The notes: generated by a model from the sequence alone, not told the origin. Shown: positions 34,601 through 64,000, numbered from the stretch's first letter. The stretch: 64,000 nt of DNA from Adineta vaga (GCA_021613535.1 CP075497.1:3534001-3598000), one strand, 5' to 3'. A program made the numbers and translations.

Positions 34601-37600
34601 CATATTAGAATACTTTGAAATGAACTTTTTTCTTCAATTGTTTTATTTAGGAAATAATCAAAGGCAGTGGGAAGTTATTATTATTGGATAAATTGTTATT
34701 AAAATTACGTGCAAGCAATCATCGAGTTCTAATCTTTTCTCAAATGGTTAAGATGCTCAATATATTAGCAGAATATTGTAAATTAAGACGATTTCCATTC
34801 CAGGTAAAATTTCATCTTTGAATTCAGATGTTTTGTTTTTGCATGAAAACAAATCGCTCTTTTTTTTTAGAGACTTGATGGTTCTATGAAAGGTGAAATA
34901 CGTCGTCAAGCATTGAATAGTTTTAATCGTGAAGCATCGGAAGATTTTATTTTTCTTCTTTCAACACGTGCTGGTGGTTTAGGTATTAATTTAGCTACTG
35001 CTGATACCGTTATTATTTACGATAGTGATTGGAATCCTCAAAATGATCTTCAAGCTCAAGCACGTGCACATCGTATTGGACAAACGAAACAAGTCAATAT
35101 TTATCGTCTTGTCGCTAAACAATCCGTTGAAGAAACAATTATTGAACGTGCAAAACAAAAAATGGTTTTAGATCATTTAGTTATTCAACGTATGGATACG
35201 ACAGGTCGTAATGCATTTCAAAATTTAAATAATACATCATCATCATCAACAACAACTGATAATCGTCCATTGACAAAAGAAGAATTGAATACAATCATTA
35301 AATTCGGTGCTGAAGATTTATTTAAAGAAAATTCGACAAATGACGAAGGTTCAGTCGAAGAAGAATCTCAAAAAATTGATATCGATGAAATTCTTCGTCG
35401 AGCTGAAACACGACAAGATGATGATTCATCATTAAGAAGCAGTAGTGAAGATCTTCTTTCTCAATTTAAAATTGCAAATATTCAAACAATGGAAGATGAT
35501 GTAATTGAACCAACAGCAATTGTGAATAGAAATAAAAGTTGGAAAGATATTATTCCCGAATCTGAACGGCAAAAATTCGATGATGAATGTCTAGCTGAAT
35601 TAACAACTCCTCTACCGCCACGTAGTCGAAAACGTGTGGAATTATTTAATGCAACATCAGAATTAGATAATAATAATAATACAAATCGTCGTTCACATAT
35701 TGATATTATCTTGAATGAATTTACGGCCAACGAAATTCGACGATTTATCAAAAGTTTCAAAAAATTTCCTGATCCACTTCAACGTCTTGATGCCATTACA
35801 ATGGATGCTGAATTAGAAGATAAATCTCGACAAGATATTGAAGAATTAGCTAAACATTTGTATAATGAATGTTTAACAGCTGTTGAACAACATACAAATG
35901 AATTAAGTCCAACAACAAATACTCAATCATCTTTATCACCAAAAGATGACCAAACAAATCAACGTGATAAAATACCGACAATTCGTTTACATAATGTAAC
36001 AATCAATGCTTTACAATTAATCAATTCTATACGAGATTTTGAACCATTGAAAAAATTTTGTCATTCAAATAATGAACAACGAAAATCGAATTCATTTCCA
36101 TCGGGAATGAAAATTAAACCAGTACATTGGTCATGTACATGGTCATTAGATGATGATAAAGCACTTTTACGTGGTATAAATGAATATGGATATTCAAATT
36201 GGGAGCAAATAAAAATGGAACCTGAATTAGGTCTTTCATCGAAAATTCTTCTTGGTGATAAACAATTAAAACCACAAGCAAATCATTTACAAACACGAGC
36301 AGATTATCTTCTACGTTTATTAAAACAATACTATGAAAATCCATCGAATAAAAAGAAAGATATTGGAAAGAAAAAATCATCTACAACACAACTAGCAACT
36401 AAAAAGACGAAATTCTCTGCCGATGATAATGGTAATGGATCGAATTCAATGAAACGACAACGACGTACAAATGGGCCAACAAATAGTTCGAATGATAAAC
36501 AACCAAAATCAAAAGAAATTATTGAAAATTCAAGTGGAGATGAAGATTTAATAGCGAATAAATCGACGAAAAAGAAACTCACAAATCATTCCAATACTAA
36601 ACACATCGACGAAAAAGTACATCTAAATTTATATGAACTTAAATCATGTACAATATTCTATATTTTAGGTAACGAAACAACCATTGAAAAAAGAAGAAGA
36701 AAATGTTTCGAATGATATGTTTCAACAGGTAAATATCAGATTGATAAATCGAATTCATTTATAAATACGTTTGTTTTTCTTTCATTAGTGTAAAGAATTA
36801 CTTCGACCAGTTAAAAAATGGTTTAGCCGACTCGATGCTCCCGAAGATGCATTTGATTCTCAAGATGATTATACTCGAGAATTTGAAAAATGTTTATTAA
36901 AAATTGGTGATCAAATTGAAGCTGTTCTTCGAACTAAAACCGATGATGATTATCAAACATATCGTCATAATCTTTGGTCATTTGTTTCGAAATTTACAAC
37001 AAAATTAACTGATACTCAGTTGAAGAAATCTTATCGAACATTTGTGAAAAAACGAAATGAAGAAAGTGTTACATCGAATCAAACACAAAAACCTTCACAA
37101 TATCATCAACATAATTCCTATCCTCAATCGAATACGAAAAGTCGTCCTTCAGAACAAGATGAAACATATCGAAAAGCTGGTTGGGGATCATCTTCTCAAT
37201 CAAATACAACTAATAGTACGAATTTAAACTCGAATAGTAATCGAAATATGAAAGATTCACGACTGAAACATTCATCGACTATGCCATTAACTAAATCATC
37301 AAGATCTGAACAGATGAATAATACCATTGGTTCAACAAATACTGGTACAACTTCTTCAGATTATGATGCACATCATCATCAACAGCATCATAATTCCTAT
37401 GATCGTACTCGACATCATACCAGTGGAAGTAATACTAATACTAATGCTAACAATAATAATCGAAGATCTTATCATGATTCTACCGGTGATACCTCATCAG
37501 ATTATCGTAATAATTATCATCGAGATCGAGATCGTGAACGTGAACGTGATCGAGATCGAGACAAGTAAGAAGTCAATTGAATATTTTTTCTATATATCTA

Positions 37601-38144
37601 TGTATGAAAAATGCTTTTTTGTTCGAATAGTTCATCTCGTGGACCAAGACGTTATGATTCGATGCCATCACGTTATGACCAATCTTCTTATAACAATCGT
37701 TCATCATTTCAAAGTAATTTTTCGCAACCGCCTCCACCCTATGATGAATCTCGATCGTCATTATCATCCAATCGTTCAGGTGGAAACAACAATAATAAAA
37801 ATCGATCCTCGCAAAATGTTCCGCAACCACCTTCAGCACCTCCTCCTCTACCACCACCGCCACCACCTCTTCTACCTCCACCACCAACAATGCCTGGATC
37901 GGACATATTTCAATCGATTTATTTACAGTACTATGATATGTATATGCAACAAGCTACTGGGCTTTCTTCTTCTTCCCAACCATCGACAACAAATTCCATG
38001 TAAGGAATAATCTTTGAAAAGAATTAGAATTGTAAGAAACACTGATTTCTATGATTTAGTTCTCCGAACAGCTATGCTGAAATGGCTGCTGACTATGCTC
38101 GTCAACAAACTCAGTCATCAGCATCTCAATCATCAAAACAATGA
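31630..38144 (+). CDS. CHD1: CHD1 chromodomain helicase chromatin remodeller
   Basis: ATP-dependent nucleosome spacing enzyme that reads H3K4me. Nine exons, about 1,930 residues if ATG 31630 is used; the true start is uncertain because an acceptor at 31676-31677 could replace this N-terminus. Order: acidic Ser/Asp/Glu-rich N-terminus; basic region; two chromodomains ([16 protein letters not shown] keeps both cage Trp; [11 protein letters not shown], then [16 protein letters not shown]); SNF2 ATPase with [17 protein letters not shown] (P-loop Gly split by an intron at 33710), [40 protein letters not shown] and [29 protein letters not shown] region ([20 protein letters not shown]); CHCT domain ([16 protein letters not shown], then [14 protein letters not shown]). 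The C-tail is Ser/Arg/Asp-rich, then has proline runs (about 37850-37890) that I do not associate with vertebrate CHD1. Stop TGA is at 38142-38144. Confidence 0.95.
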
Positions 38145-39134
38145 TTTCCTTTTTGTTTCCATCTCTTCTTATTTAGCTCTTTTTTGATGTGATACTCTTG
38201 TCTCGATTGACCTATGTTCTCTCTCTTTTTCTGTTTGGCATGATTTTTAGTTCTACTACCTGGTTCATTTGTCTCTATCTCCTTTCTTCATATATGGAGC
38301 TGTTCTCAGATGTGTGTAGACAAAACAAAACAAAAAACTTATTTTCTAGGTGTGCTCGACGTGTACGTATATATTTCTTGTTGCGTACTTCGGATTTCTT
38401 CATATATATACACTCTGTTTTCTTTTTTCTCTCTCTCTCTTGATTCTGCGTTTTTTCTTCTGGTGTTTTCTTCTTCTGTCTTGTGTGCTGATCCATCAGT
38501 CGAGATTTTTTTGTCAACGCACGAAAAGATTTAACAAAAAAATAAAACAGTTATTAAAACTATTTCCTTTATCTTCTACATATTGAATGAATTCGTTATT
38601 TCAACATTAATAATTACAATGCACAAGAAGAAATCTAAAGAGGTAAACAGTTTCTTCGTGACATAGAAACGATCGTGCCATAAACAAATGTACTTTACCA
38701 ATCAGATCGAGCATGAATTTTTAAATACGTATTTTCAACAATGATCAGATATAGTTTTTCTTAACGTAAAATGTACAAAAAAGATTACCGTACATTTAAA
38801 TTATGATTCTTTGATTCGAAAAAAGAAAAGTTTTTCATTTGTAATTACAATATTAAATTTGTTTAAATTTACACATTGATATATGAAATTTGAGTCTTCA
38901 TAAGTACATTCATGAATAGTTGTTAACGACGAGAATATTTTCTACGATCATGTACTGCCATCTGGAAGAAAAAAAATAAATGACGCCGCTGCTTACCATT
39001 ACAAGAAATGGATTCTCTCATTTGTCCATTCATATTTCATGCAAAATAATAGAAGAAGAAGATTGAATATATATATATATATATCAATCAAATCAATTCT
39101 TATATAATCTTTTCTATCTCTTCGATTTATTATT
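38145..39134. other. Intergenic CHD1 to 39135 gene
   Basis: T-rich 3' UTR-like sequence with a probable polyadenylation signal (aaaaaataaaac, about 38537-38548), then AT-rich DNA and an (AT)n run at 39067-39084, just before the next gene. No coding content recognised. Confidence 0.5.
39067..39084. repeat. (AT)n microsatellite
   Basis: Perfect AT repeat about 50 nt before the start codon of the following gene. Confidence 0.85.
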
Positions 39135-40609
39135 ATGGTATTTCAAGATGAATTGACGATGATTGTTGAACCAATAAATTCAAATAAATTTTCTACATTA
39201 GAAATAAAATCTTCATCACCAATTCAACAATGTTTTCATCCTTCATGTTCACATTGTGATGTAAATTATCTAAAAACAATTACTTCTGAAATCAATCAAT
39301 TAACAAATGAAACGGATTTTTTCAAATCATCATTAACTAATTCTTCATCGATTCCATTTGAAACTCAACGTTTGAATTTCTATACAATAATTGATGAATG
39401 GAAATCGGATCGTATTGAACATATCGCATTTATTTATCAAAAGAAAAAGAATCAAATTGATTTGATTTGTTCTCAAATATCTCATGAATATGAAATCTAT
39501 CGAATTGAACAAAAAAATTTCTTAAATGAAAAACTTTCAAACAATTCAAAACTTTTCTATCCAACAGTAATTTCTAATGAAATCGACGAATTAAATCAAA
39601 AATTATCTCTCACTCGTCATTTACTCGATTATTTTATTCAACCAAAATTAAATCATTTGAAAACATTTTCAAATAAACAAGATCATCATGATGATGAATA
39701 TGTTAACTATGAAGATGTTTTTAAACAAAAACCAATTTATGAATATTCGTTATCTACAGATAATCTCGCTATGGCATCATCAAATTCTCATATTTTATTA
39801 CGTGATGGAGCATATTTATCTTTATATAATGAAAAAGAAAAACTTCATCAATTAGAAATCAAAGTTCAACATCCTGGAGATTTTATTCGTGATATATGTT
39901 GGTGTGAAACATTAGGATATTATCTTGTATTAACACAATATCTTCTATTTATTTACGATCCAGAAAATTATACATTGAAATTAATTGATAAAATCAAACC
40001 AGTTGAACGAAAGAAATTCTCTTCATTAACTTGTTCAGATAATATTATGTTTTTAGTTAATAAAAATGGAGAATGCATTGAACGATGGTCAATTGCTAAA
40101 AGTTTTAATTGGAAATTAATTAAACGTAAAAAGAATTTGAAGACAAAAAACTTTTCAAGAAAATTATTTTTCTTCTTTAGGTTGGCAAGCAGAAGAATTT
40201 TGTGGAGAAAATTTTCGATTAACAGCACGAATACGAGCCAATCATTTGATGTTAGGTTAGTTTGTAATAACAAAACATATGAATTATATCGATTCCTTTT
40301 TCTATCCTAGCGATTAATATATGTGATTTGAATTTTGGTTATCGTATTTGTTTATATGATTATCAAATGAGATTTCTTCGTCGAATCAATTCGGATTATA
40401 ATTTACATTTATTATCTTATATGAATGGAAATCAATGGATAGCAACGGATTACAAAGAACGTTTTTATATATTTAATGATGATGATGATAGTATTAAAAC
40501 AGTTATTGATTATAATGGTCAGGGAGATTTAATTCGAAATATTTGTCGATTAAATACGAATTATATTATTGTAAAAATGAAAAATCGTTTACAAATTTAT
40601 CAAATCTGA
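39135..40609 (+). CDS. Unrecognised protein: Cys/His cluster, coiled coil and possible beta-propeller
   Basis: I do not recognise a characterised orthologue. Three exons (breaks near 40128-40180 and 40257-40310) join in frame to about 440 residues. Near the N-terminus is a small Cys/His cluster (QQCFHPSCSHCDVNYL), too short for a complete B-box or RING. A long helical region follows (about residues 40-200: Lys/Glu/Ile-rich, e.g. RIEHIAFIYQKKKNQIDLI). The C-terminal half has repeated short strands with acidic/aromatic turns (LRDGAYLSLYNE, YYLVLTQYLLFIYDPENY, NQWIATDYKERFYIF), the look of a WD/NHL-like propeller. The overall layout resembles TRIM-NHL proteins that have lost the RING. No signal peptide or membrane span. 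It may be a lineage-specific family. Confidence 0.6.
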
Positions 40610-41469
40610 TTCGAAATCCGTGTGTTTAATAGAATTTTGATTTTGTTTTCTTTTGCAAATCTTTATCACGGTGTTGCTATTTTCATTTGTCTCCTTTACA
40701 ATATCCTTCATGTTTGTTTTCCGTTGTTACCTTTCGAAAAAAAAAGGAATTTTTCTCTTTTGGATAGAACAAATAAATGCGTGTGCTCGCTATGCAAGCG
40801 AAATAAACACTTCATGTCGATACATATACATACAAAAGAATTTGCAAGACTAATATTAATAACAACTGTTGGCAACAGTCAGTCACTACGTGAGTAGAGA
40901 CAAACAACAGCAGCAACAGTTTTTTTTCTCCATCTGATTGAGACTTGTCGACAAGTAAAAAGAAAGAAGAAGAGAAAAAAATTCGATTGATTCTACTATT
41001 CACCTGTAGTTCATACTCTTGAAAAAAAAGGAGAAAGAAAGAAGTTAATAAGAGACGAGAACAGTGAAAGAAATCGGTGTTGATGGAAACACAAACAGAA
41101 CTGGTCTTTATTCTCCTTTTTTTTCTCTTCTTTTAAACAACAAAATTCAACTTTGCAACTAAGCAATCAAGAAAGAGAGAAAGACAGAGACAGAGAAAAG
41201 GGAGTTTCGCACTTAAAATATTGAAAATTCAAATAGGTAGAAACAAAAGAAGTAACGAGACGTTTCGAGTTTGTTTCTGTGACTATTCTATTTGATGATA
41301 TAATCAACATTCGAATTCATTTAGTGCATACTTTCTTTTAGAATTCATATATATTCGATTTTCTCAGCATTGGATATCATCTATTGGTAACAGTAACGTT
41401 TATTTCATTTCAAAGTAATTTAATATCGAATAGATTATTAAAATGAATTGAAATTTTCTTTTTATACAG
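40610..41469. other. Intergenic before the dynein gene
   Basis: Purine- and pyrimidine-rich low-complexity stretches, with no coding content recognised. It ends in ttttctttttatacag (AG at 41468-41469), directly abutting the dynein start codon: an acceptor for a leader intron or a trans-spliced leader. Confidence 0.5.
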
Positions 41470-58860
<17,391 letters not shown>

Positions 58861-59231
58861 TCAACAAGAACGAATCGATATATTTTACTTTACTGTTTTG
58901 TTATCAAGCAAGCAATAGGGAGCTTTATTCACTTATGAAATAGTTTTGCTCCATCGTTTGTGTGTGTGTATTATATTTATATTTTTCTTGTGTTTAAAAA
59001 AATGAATAATAAAAAGCAAGGACTTTAATCATTAAAAGATATTTTAAATTCTACCGCAATTATAGGGCCTAATTGATTTTATTAGAAAAACAGAGTAAAA
59101 TAACCGAAACTATATGAAGAAAAAAATCATTTTGATAGGATAATTATAAATTAGTACGATTCAATTGATAATATAAATCACATTTTAATCAAGATTTAAA
59201 AAGGAAGGAATTTTTTTGTGTCTTTTATCAT
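58861..59231. other. Tail-to-tail spacer, dynein / rod-annexin gene
   Basis: 370 bp of AT-rich sequence holding both 3' ends. On the plus strand aataataaaaag near 59004 is a probable polyadenylation signal for the dynein gene. Confidence 0.5.
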
Positions 59232-62200
59232 TCATTTGTGCGAATGATCTTCATTCAATGTTGACATACGAACAAAATTACGTCGATCATTTCTCAATGG
59301 TCTTGCATTGACTGTTAACAAACTTTCATTATCCGAAGAATTGATGACATAATCATTCCTATAACCATATCGTCTTTGATCAATTGTACGATCACTAGTA
59401 CTTCGTTGTAATGGACGTTTTGTGTATGTATCTGAATAAATTCGACTAACTGGTTCTCTCCATTGAACTGTTGATCGATTAAATATTGTATTTTCTAAAG
59501 TTTCTCTTGCTTTATTTGTATATCCACCTGGTATTTCTTGAGTATCGAGTTCAAAATGTCGATGTAGGAGTGCTAGAAGTGCACGTTTATAACTTCCAAT
59601 TACTTGCAACTAAGAAAAAGAAATTTGAAGAAATAGAAAGAAAGATTTTTTTTGTTTCTTAAACAAACTAGAATACGATCATGAAGTTTATGTTTTGTAA
59701 TATTTTCATATTCATTTTTAATTTGTCCTATATCCACTTCACAACGAGAAACTATAATGCGATTTAAATCATCTTCTTTTGTTATAACATCCTAGACATA
59801 AGAGAAATGTATTAAGAAATTTTTCATTTATAAAAGTTTACTTGAAGACATTTTTCTAATTCATATGCAAAATATTTTGAACGATCACGAATTATTCGAA
59901 CTAAAAATCAGAAAATAAAAATAAAATATATCGAAAGAGATATTTTCTTTTATTAAAAATCCTACTGATTGATATAAGAGTATGATAAAGTTTTCCTTCG
60001 ATATTTTTTTCAATGGTTTCTTCAATATCCACATGACTATACTGTTGATAAGCAGTGAAGATATGTTTTAATTGTGTGTTGCTTTAAAGAATAAGAACAA
60101 AAAAGGTTTTAATCTATCGAAAATATGAATAGAAACCTTCGTGTACATAAAAGTCGAACTATTGTTGATCCATCAAGTCGCCATTTGGATTCTGTTTCGA
60201 ATAATTCTCGTGCATCTCGAATAATTTCTTGATCATTAACATTACTATCTTCTGAACGATTTGATTGAAGTATAGTCATAAATAATTGTTTAGAATGATC
60301 ATTTCGATCACTTCGAATATCTTCTTCAATTGTACTTTTGAATACTAAAATGAAAGGAAAACAATGCATAAGTGAAGTCATTGATTGATATTCATACGTT
60401 TCAAATAAGTATTTCGAACATTTTGAATATGTTTATTTGAACGATTAAACAGTATATCAATAAAAATATTTACATCAATTGTTCCTCGTTTACATGTACG
60501 CCGTAATTCAAAGCAATCATGTTCAACCATTGATAGTAATAATATTCTTAATAATTTACTTAAACTTCCATTAGTTATCTTCTCTATAGCATCGCCAAGA
60601 TTCTAAAATCGAACAAATCATTCAATGATAAACAAAATTCTTCTCTATTTTTAACAACCTGATTGAACATGTCTTTATATCTATCACGAATTAGTAAACG
60701 TTGTGCAAGAGTTCGATTACAGATTATTCGTATAATACCTAATTCATCAATAGGAGAATCATTCACTAATCTATGCAATATTCGACAATCTAAATAAACA
60801 GAAACAAACTCATTCATATTTATATCAATTTGATTTACAAACCGTGTTCAACAGAACTGTTTCTTGTTAAGTTTGCGTCCTATCAGAAAAGAAAAAACAA
60901 GATCAAGATTACTTCAATCAAAAGATAAATCGACATACAGTATCACTTCGTTTTATTGCTGGACGTTCCAAATATCGTGCAGGTGATATCGATCGGATAG
61001 GACGAAATGGTATTGGATCATTGGGATAACGGGATATGTCTTGTAACGACGACCGATACGATGATGTTTGTCTTGGAGAATTGATAGATGAAAAGGATAA
61101 GTCTCCTTCATGAAAAGTAATTCGTTTATGTGAATGTTTGGAATAACGATCTAATCGTTCACGATAATTTTCAATTTGTTGTTTAAGTGCTTTTCGAATG
61201 CGTAATATTTCATTAAGTTGTCTTTCACGTTCTTGAATGGATTGATTCAATTTTGTTAAATATCGTTCTCGTTCTGATAATCCATGTTGACCAGTTTTAT
61301 CCGAATTCATTCGTTGTTCTATATTGTTAATTTTCGAAGAAAGTTCATTGATATTTCCACGTACAATATTGATCTGTATATAAACATCTTTTCTTGCATT
61401 TTGATATTCTTCTAATGTAGCTTCGTGTTCTTTTGAAACTTTTGGTGTTGAACGAGTTATATCCATTTTATAACGATAGAATTCTAATTCAAAATTTCGA
61501 TGTAATTCTTCTCGACGAACTTCAATCTTCTTTTCATAATCATCACGTATACGTTGAAGTTCTTGTTTTAATTGATCTGAATAATAATTTGGTGGTTGAA
61601 AACCAGCTATTTGATAGATATCAATGGATTTACGAATATCATCAAGAGCTGTTATTTGAATATCTTGTTTAGTTATTTTTTCATCTTCTAAAATTTTCAA
61701 TTCAGTTTGTAAAGCTTGTCGAGCAAATCTTTCTTCGTCTAATTCATAACGTAAACGAATTTTTCGAGCATCTAACGCTTGATTTTTCAATAGATAAAAT
61801 TTACTTTCATCATCTAAATTTCGTATTCGACGTTGAATAAATTGACATTCAGCACTATTTTGTGCAATTTGACGTTCATAATCAAATATAACTTTACTAA
61901 TTTGATCTCGTTTTGATAATATTTGTTGATATTGTTTATCATTTGTCGATGTCTCCTTCAGTGCACTATTAAATTTCGTTTCTAATGCTGGTTTTGTTTG
62001 CGAAGTTTGATATTGCAATTTCTTGGCGTTTTCAATTTGATTTCGAAAGAGTTTTTCAATAATTGAAGAATTTTCATAACCTTGTTTTTCAAGCCATTCA
62101 ATTTGTAATTCTTGTGCACGATTATGTGTATCTAAATGGCAACATTTCAGTATTGTTGTACAAAGTATTTCAGTAAGCTTGGATAATTCACGATATTCAT

Positions 62201-62501
62201 CAATAATACGTTCACCATCAATACTATGCAATGATGGAATCGTTGCAAATCTTGAAGGTTGAATCAATGTAGCTAGACCAAGATCAGTTGTTGTAGTAGG
62301 CGGACGATTAGAACCAACTTTAGCCCATGCTATACCACGAAAAGGACCTTGAAACGTATCAGAAGGATTCGATACAATCACACGTGGTCGAATGTATTGT
62401 ATAACTGGTGAATCATATTTGGATGATGGCGATTTTGCTCGATGATATTCACTAGATTTATATTTCGTATCATCAAATTTTACAACACTGTTCGAAGGCA
62501 T
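59232..62501 (-). CDS. Intermediate-filament-like rod fused to four annexin repeats
   Basis: About 930 residues on the minus strand. Exon 1 (62501-60939, 521 residues, uninterrupted) encodes a Ser/Pro-rich head and a long coiled coil with invertebrate intermediate-filament features: ALDARKIRLRYELDEERFAR, then PPNYYSDQLKQELQRIRDDY, then a C-terminal coil ending LKQQIENYRERLDRYS in place of the usual TYRKLLEGEE. A Ser/Arg linker follows. Later exons encode an annexin core: repeat 1 IIRIICNRTLAQRLLIRDRY; repeat 2 EHDCFELRRTCKRG, then FIDILFNRSNKHIQ; repeat 3 FKSTIEEDIRSDRND, then STIVRLLCTR; repeat 4 RDRSKYFAYELEKCLQ, then LNRIIVSRCEVDIGQIKNEY, ending SYKRALLALL. A basic 100-residue tail ends at 59232. 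The GxGT calcium loops are degenerate in all four repeats. The single ORF across the rod and in-frame splices into the annexin part argue for one gene; a transcript would prove it. Possible role: filament-to-membrane linker (inference). Confidence 0.8.
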
Positions 62502-63242
62502 CTTTTTTTTGTCAAATAAACAGATTCGAAATTACAGTTACTCGACAATTTTCCCTTTTATCAAAAAATTGATAACGATAGACCGATCCTTTTTGTTTTA
62601 GTTTTAATGGTAAATGAAATACCGCAGATAAGTTTATTTTTATTTTAAATATTAAATTGTCTTTTCTTGCGTTTTTATTTGGTCTACTATCAACTCACTT
62701 TACTACGAAGATAATATTCTGTTTGACTTGTATTTGCAAACTTGAAAAGAAAAAAAGATATTTTGACGAGTAATGTTTCGGTGTTACTTAAGATTCTTCT
62801 ACGTTTTCTGATATTATCTACATTAAAGTATTGATAAAAATATTTATTCCGAAGTAAAGATATCATTTAACGTATAATCGATCATCTCAGATGAAGTTCT
62901 TGATATTTAAGGACATCGTACAATAATCTGTTGTCATCAAATAGCAACAGACATAGTTGATAACCTTCAATAGATCTTTCCATAACATTTTGTAGAAAAC
63001 TGCATGATCTTAGGGATTCTTTGACATTCTGATTCTCATTTTGTTCACTTGATAAAAAATTTTGAAAATAAATAGCTCGAATAAGAAAAATGAAGTGTTA
63101 ACAAAACAAAATTCCTTTCGAGTTAATAAAGAAAAAAAAATTGCCTACAAAAAACAGAACAAAGAAACTGTTTCTAGTACTACTAGAAAAACACACACAC
63201 GCACACGCATTCAAGCTGAGATAAGGCATATTTTGTAGAAGA
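62502..63242. other. Intergenic between STARD7-like and rod-annexin genes
   Basis: About 740 bp, both neighbours on the minus strand. It should hold the 3' UTR of the STARD7-like gene and the promoter of the rod-annexin gene. A (CA)n stretch lies at about 63189-63208. No coding content recognised. Confidence 0.45.
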
Positions 63243-64000
63243 TCAATTAGATATATCGTCAAAAAAACGACATTGAGGTAACGAATCAATGCTGAGAAAT
63301 TGTTTAGCTAGAAAACATTACGATCAGAAATATTATCACCAATGAAAATATCTTACATTTCGGTAGTTGTTTTGCTGCAATATGTAATTTTTCTACAAAA
63401 TTTGGAATACCTAAACAAAAGTAAACAATAAAATTCCTGATTTATCTACGAAGAACAAATGTAATATTACCACTCTGTGCTAAATATGAATAAGTCGATG
63501 TCGGCATGGAAGCTTTAGCATCTTCATGATATGTTAATAAAAATTTTATTCCTTTCTAGAAGAAAACAAGAAAAAAAAGAAATGAAATAGTAAAAACATA
63601 ATCTTGTCTGTTCCTACTTCATCAAGTTTGGTTTTTGATTGAATTATCATTGATGATTCATATTTATTCACTCGAACACATTTTTTATCATCATGAACAT
63701 TCGGATGATTAATTGAATGACATTTAATAACAATTTTTGGTGGAATATTCGTTGATGTATCGAAACAATAACGTCGAACATAGAGATAATCACGATGATT
63801 AAATGGAAATGGAAATTTTTGTATCCAATGAACAATATCACTTTGAGTACTTTCATTCGCATCAACTACCGATAATCTTAATGCATGATCATCCCAATTC
63901 ATTCGATAATCAAGATCAAGCTATTCATAGAAATGAAAAACAAATGATTCATTTCAAGAAATTTTACTTACTTGTACTTGAAAAAATACTAATGCAGATA
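63243..64000 (-). CDS. STARD7: STARD7-like START-domain lipid-transfer protein (5' end outside window)
   Basis: C-terminal part of a START domain, which carries a single lipid in a helix-grip pocket; STARD7 moves phosphatidylcholine to mitochondria. Minus-strand exons (64000-63972, 63920-63618, 63555-63491, about 63411-63354, then 63294-63243) read FFQVQLDLDYRMNWDDHALR, then HWIQKFPFPFNHRDYLYVRR, then KYESSMIIQSKTKLDE, then KGIKFLLTYHEDAKASMP and SGIPNFVEKLHIAAKQ. These align with STARD7 rather than STARD2 or STARD10. The last exon gives a short tail, CRFFDDISN, and TGA at 63245-63243. The mitochondrial targeting part would lie beyond position 64000. Confidence 0.88.

Overview
The window looks like nuclear DNA of a small invertebrate, most likely a bdelloid rotifer. 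It is AT-rich, uses the standard code, and its genes are cut by many short introns (mostly about 45-70 nt, GT-AG). The proteins are clearly animal: soluble guanylate cyclase, an axonemal dynein, an intermediate-filament rod. Several genes have a pyrimidine-tract/AG acceptor just before the start codon, as expected of a lineage with spliced-leader trans-splicing, which rotifers have. The rotifer assignment is inference; no rRNA or other marker is present. I saw no transposon, tRNA, rRNA or CRISPR array.

Layout. 832-3528 (+): soluble guanylate cyclase beta subunit. 4182-6928 (+): VPS45. 7.0-15.3 kb (+): a membrane-anchored coiled-coil protein with FFAT-like (VAP-binding) motifs, preceded by a series of candidate alternative first exons that all end in the same phase. 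17153-17748 (-): RNF11-like RING E3, divergent from RAB5 at 18355-19111 (+). 19977-22695 (-) CNOT10 and 22755-24187 (-) ZRSR2 are 59 bp apart in the same direction, with an acceptor-like site between them (candidate operon). 24482-29810 (+): PICALM/AP180 clathrin adaptor with two candidate microexons and a 1.9 kb intron. 31630-38144 (+): chromatin remodeller CHD1. 39135-40609 (+): unrecognised coiled-coil plus possible beta-propeller protein. 41470-58860 (+): outer-arm axonemal dynein heavy chain of the DNAH5/DNAH8 class. 59232-62501 (-): an intermediate-filament-like rod fused to a four-repeat annexin core. 63243-64000 (-): 3' part of a STARD7-like lipid-transfer protein, cut by the window edge.

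Working together. VPS45, RAB5, PICALM and the RNF11-like ligase all act in endocytosis and early endosome traffic. The FFAT-like protein and STARD7 belong to membrane-contact and lipid-transfer biology. ZRSR2 and CNOT10 act in splicing and mRNA deadenylation. CHD1 is chromatin and DNAH5 is ciliary.

The most novel element is the rod-annexin fusion, whose annexin repeats have all lost the calcium-binding loop signature. Next are the alternative first-exon array on the FFAT-motif gene and the ZRSR2-CNOT10 pair. Exon borders were placed by eye from GT-AG sites, frame continuity and family similarity; a few may be off by some bases.
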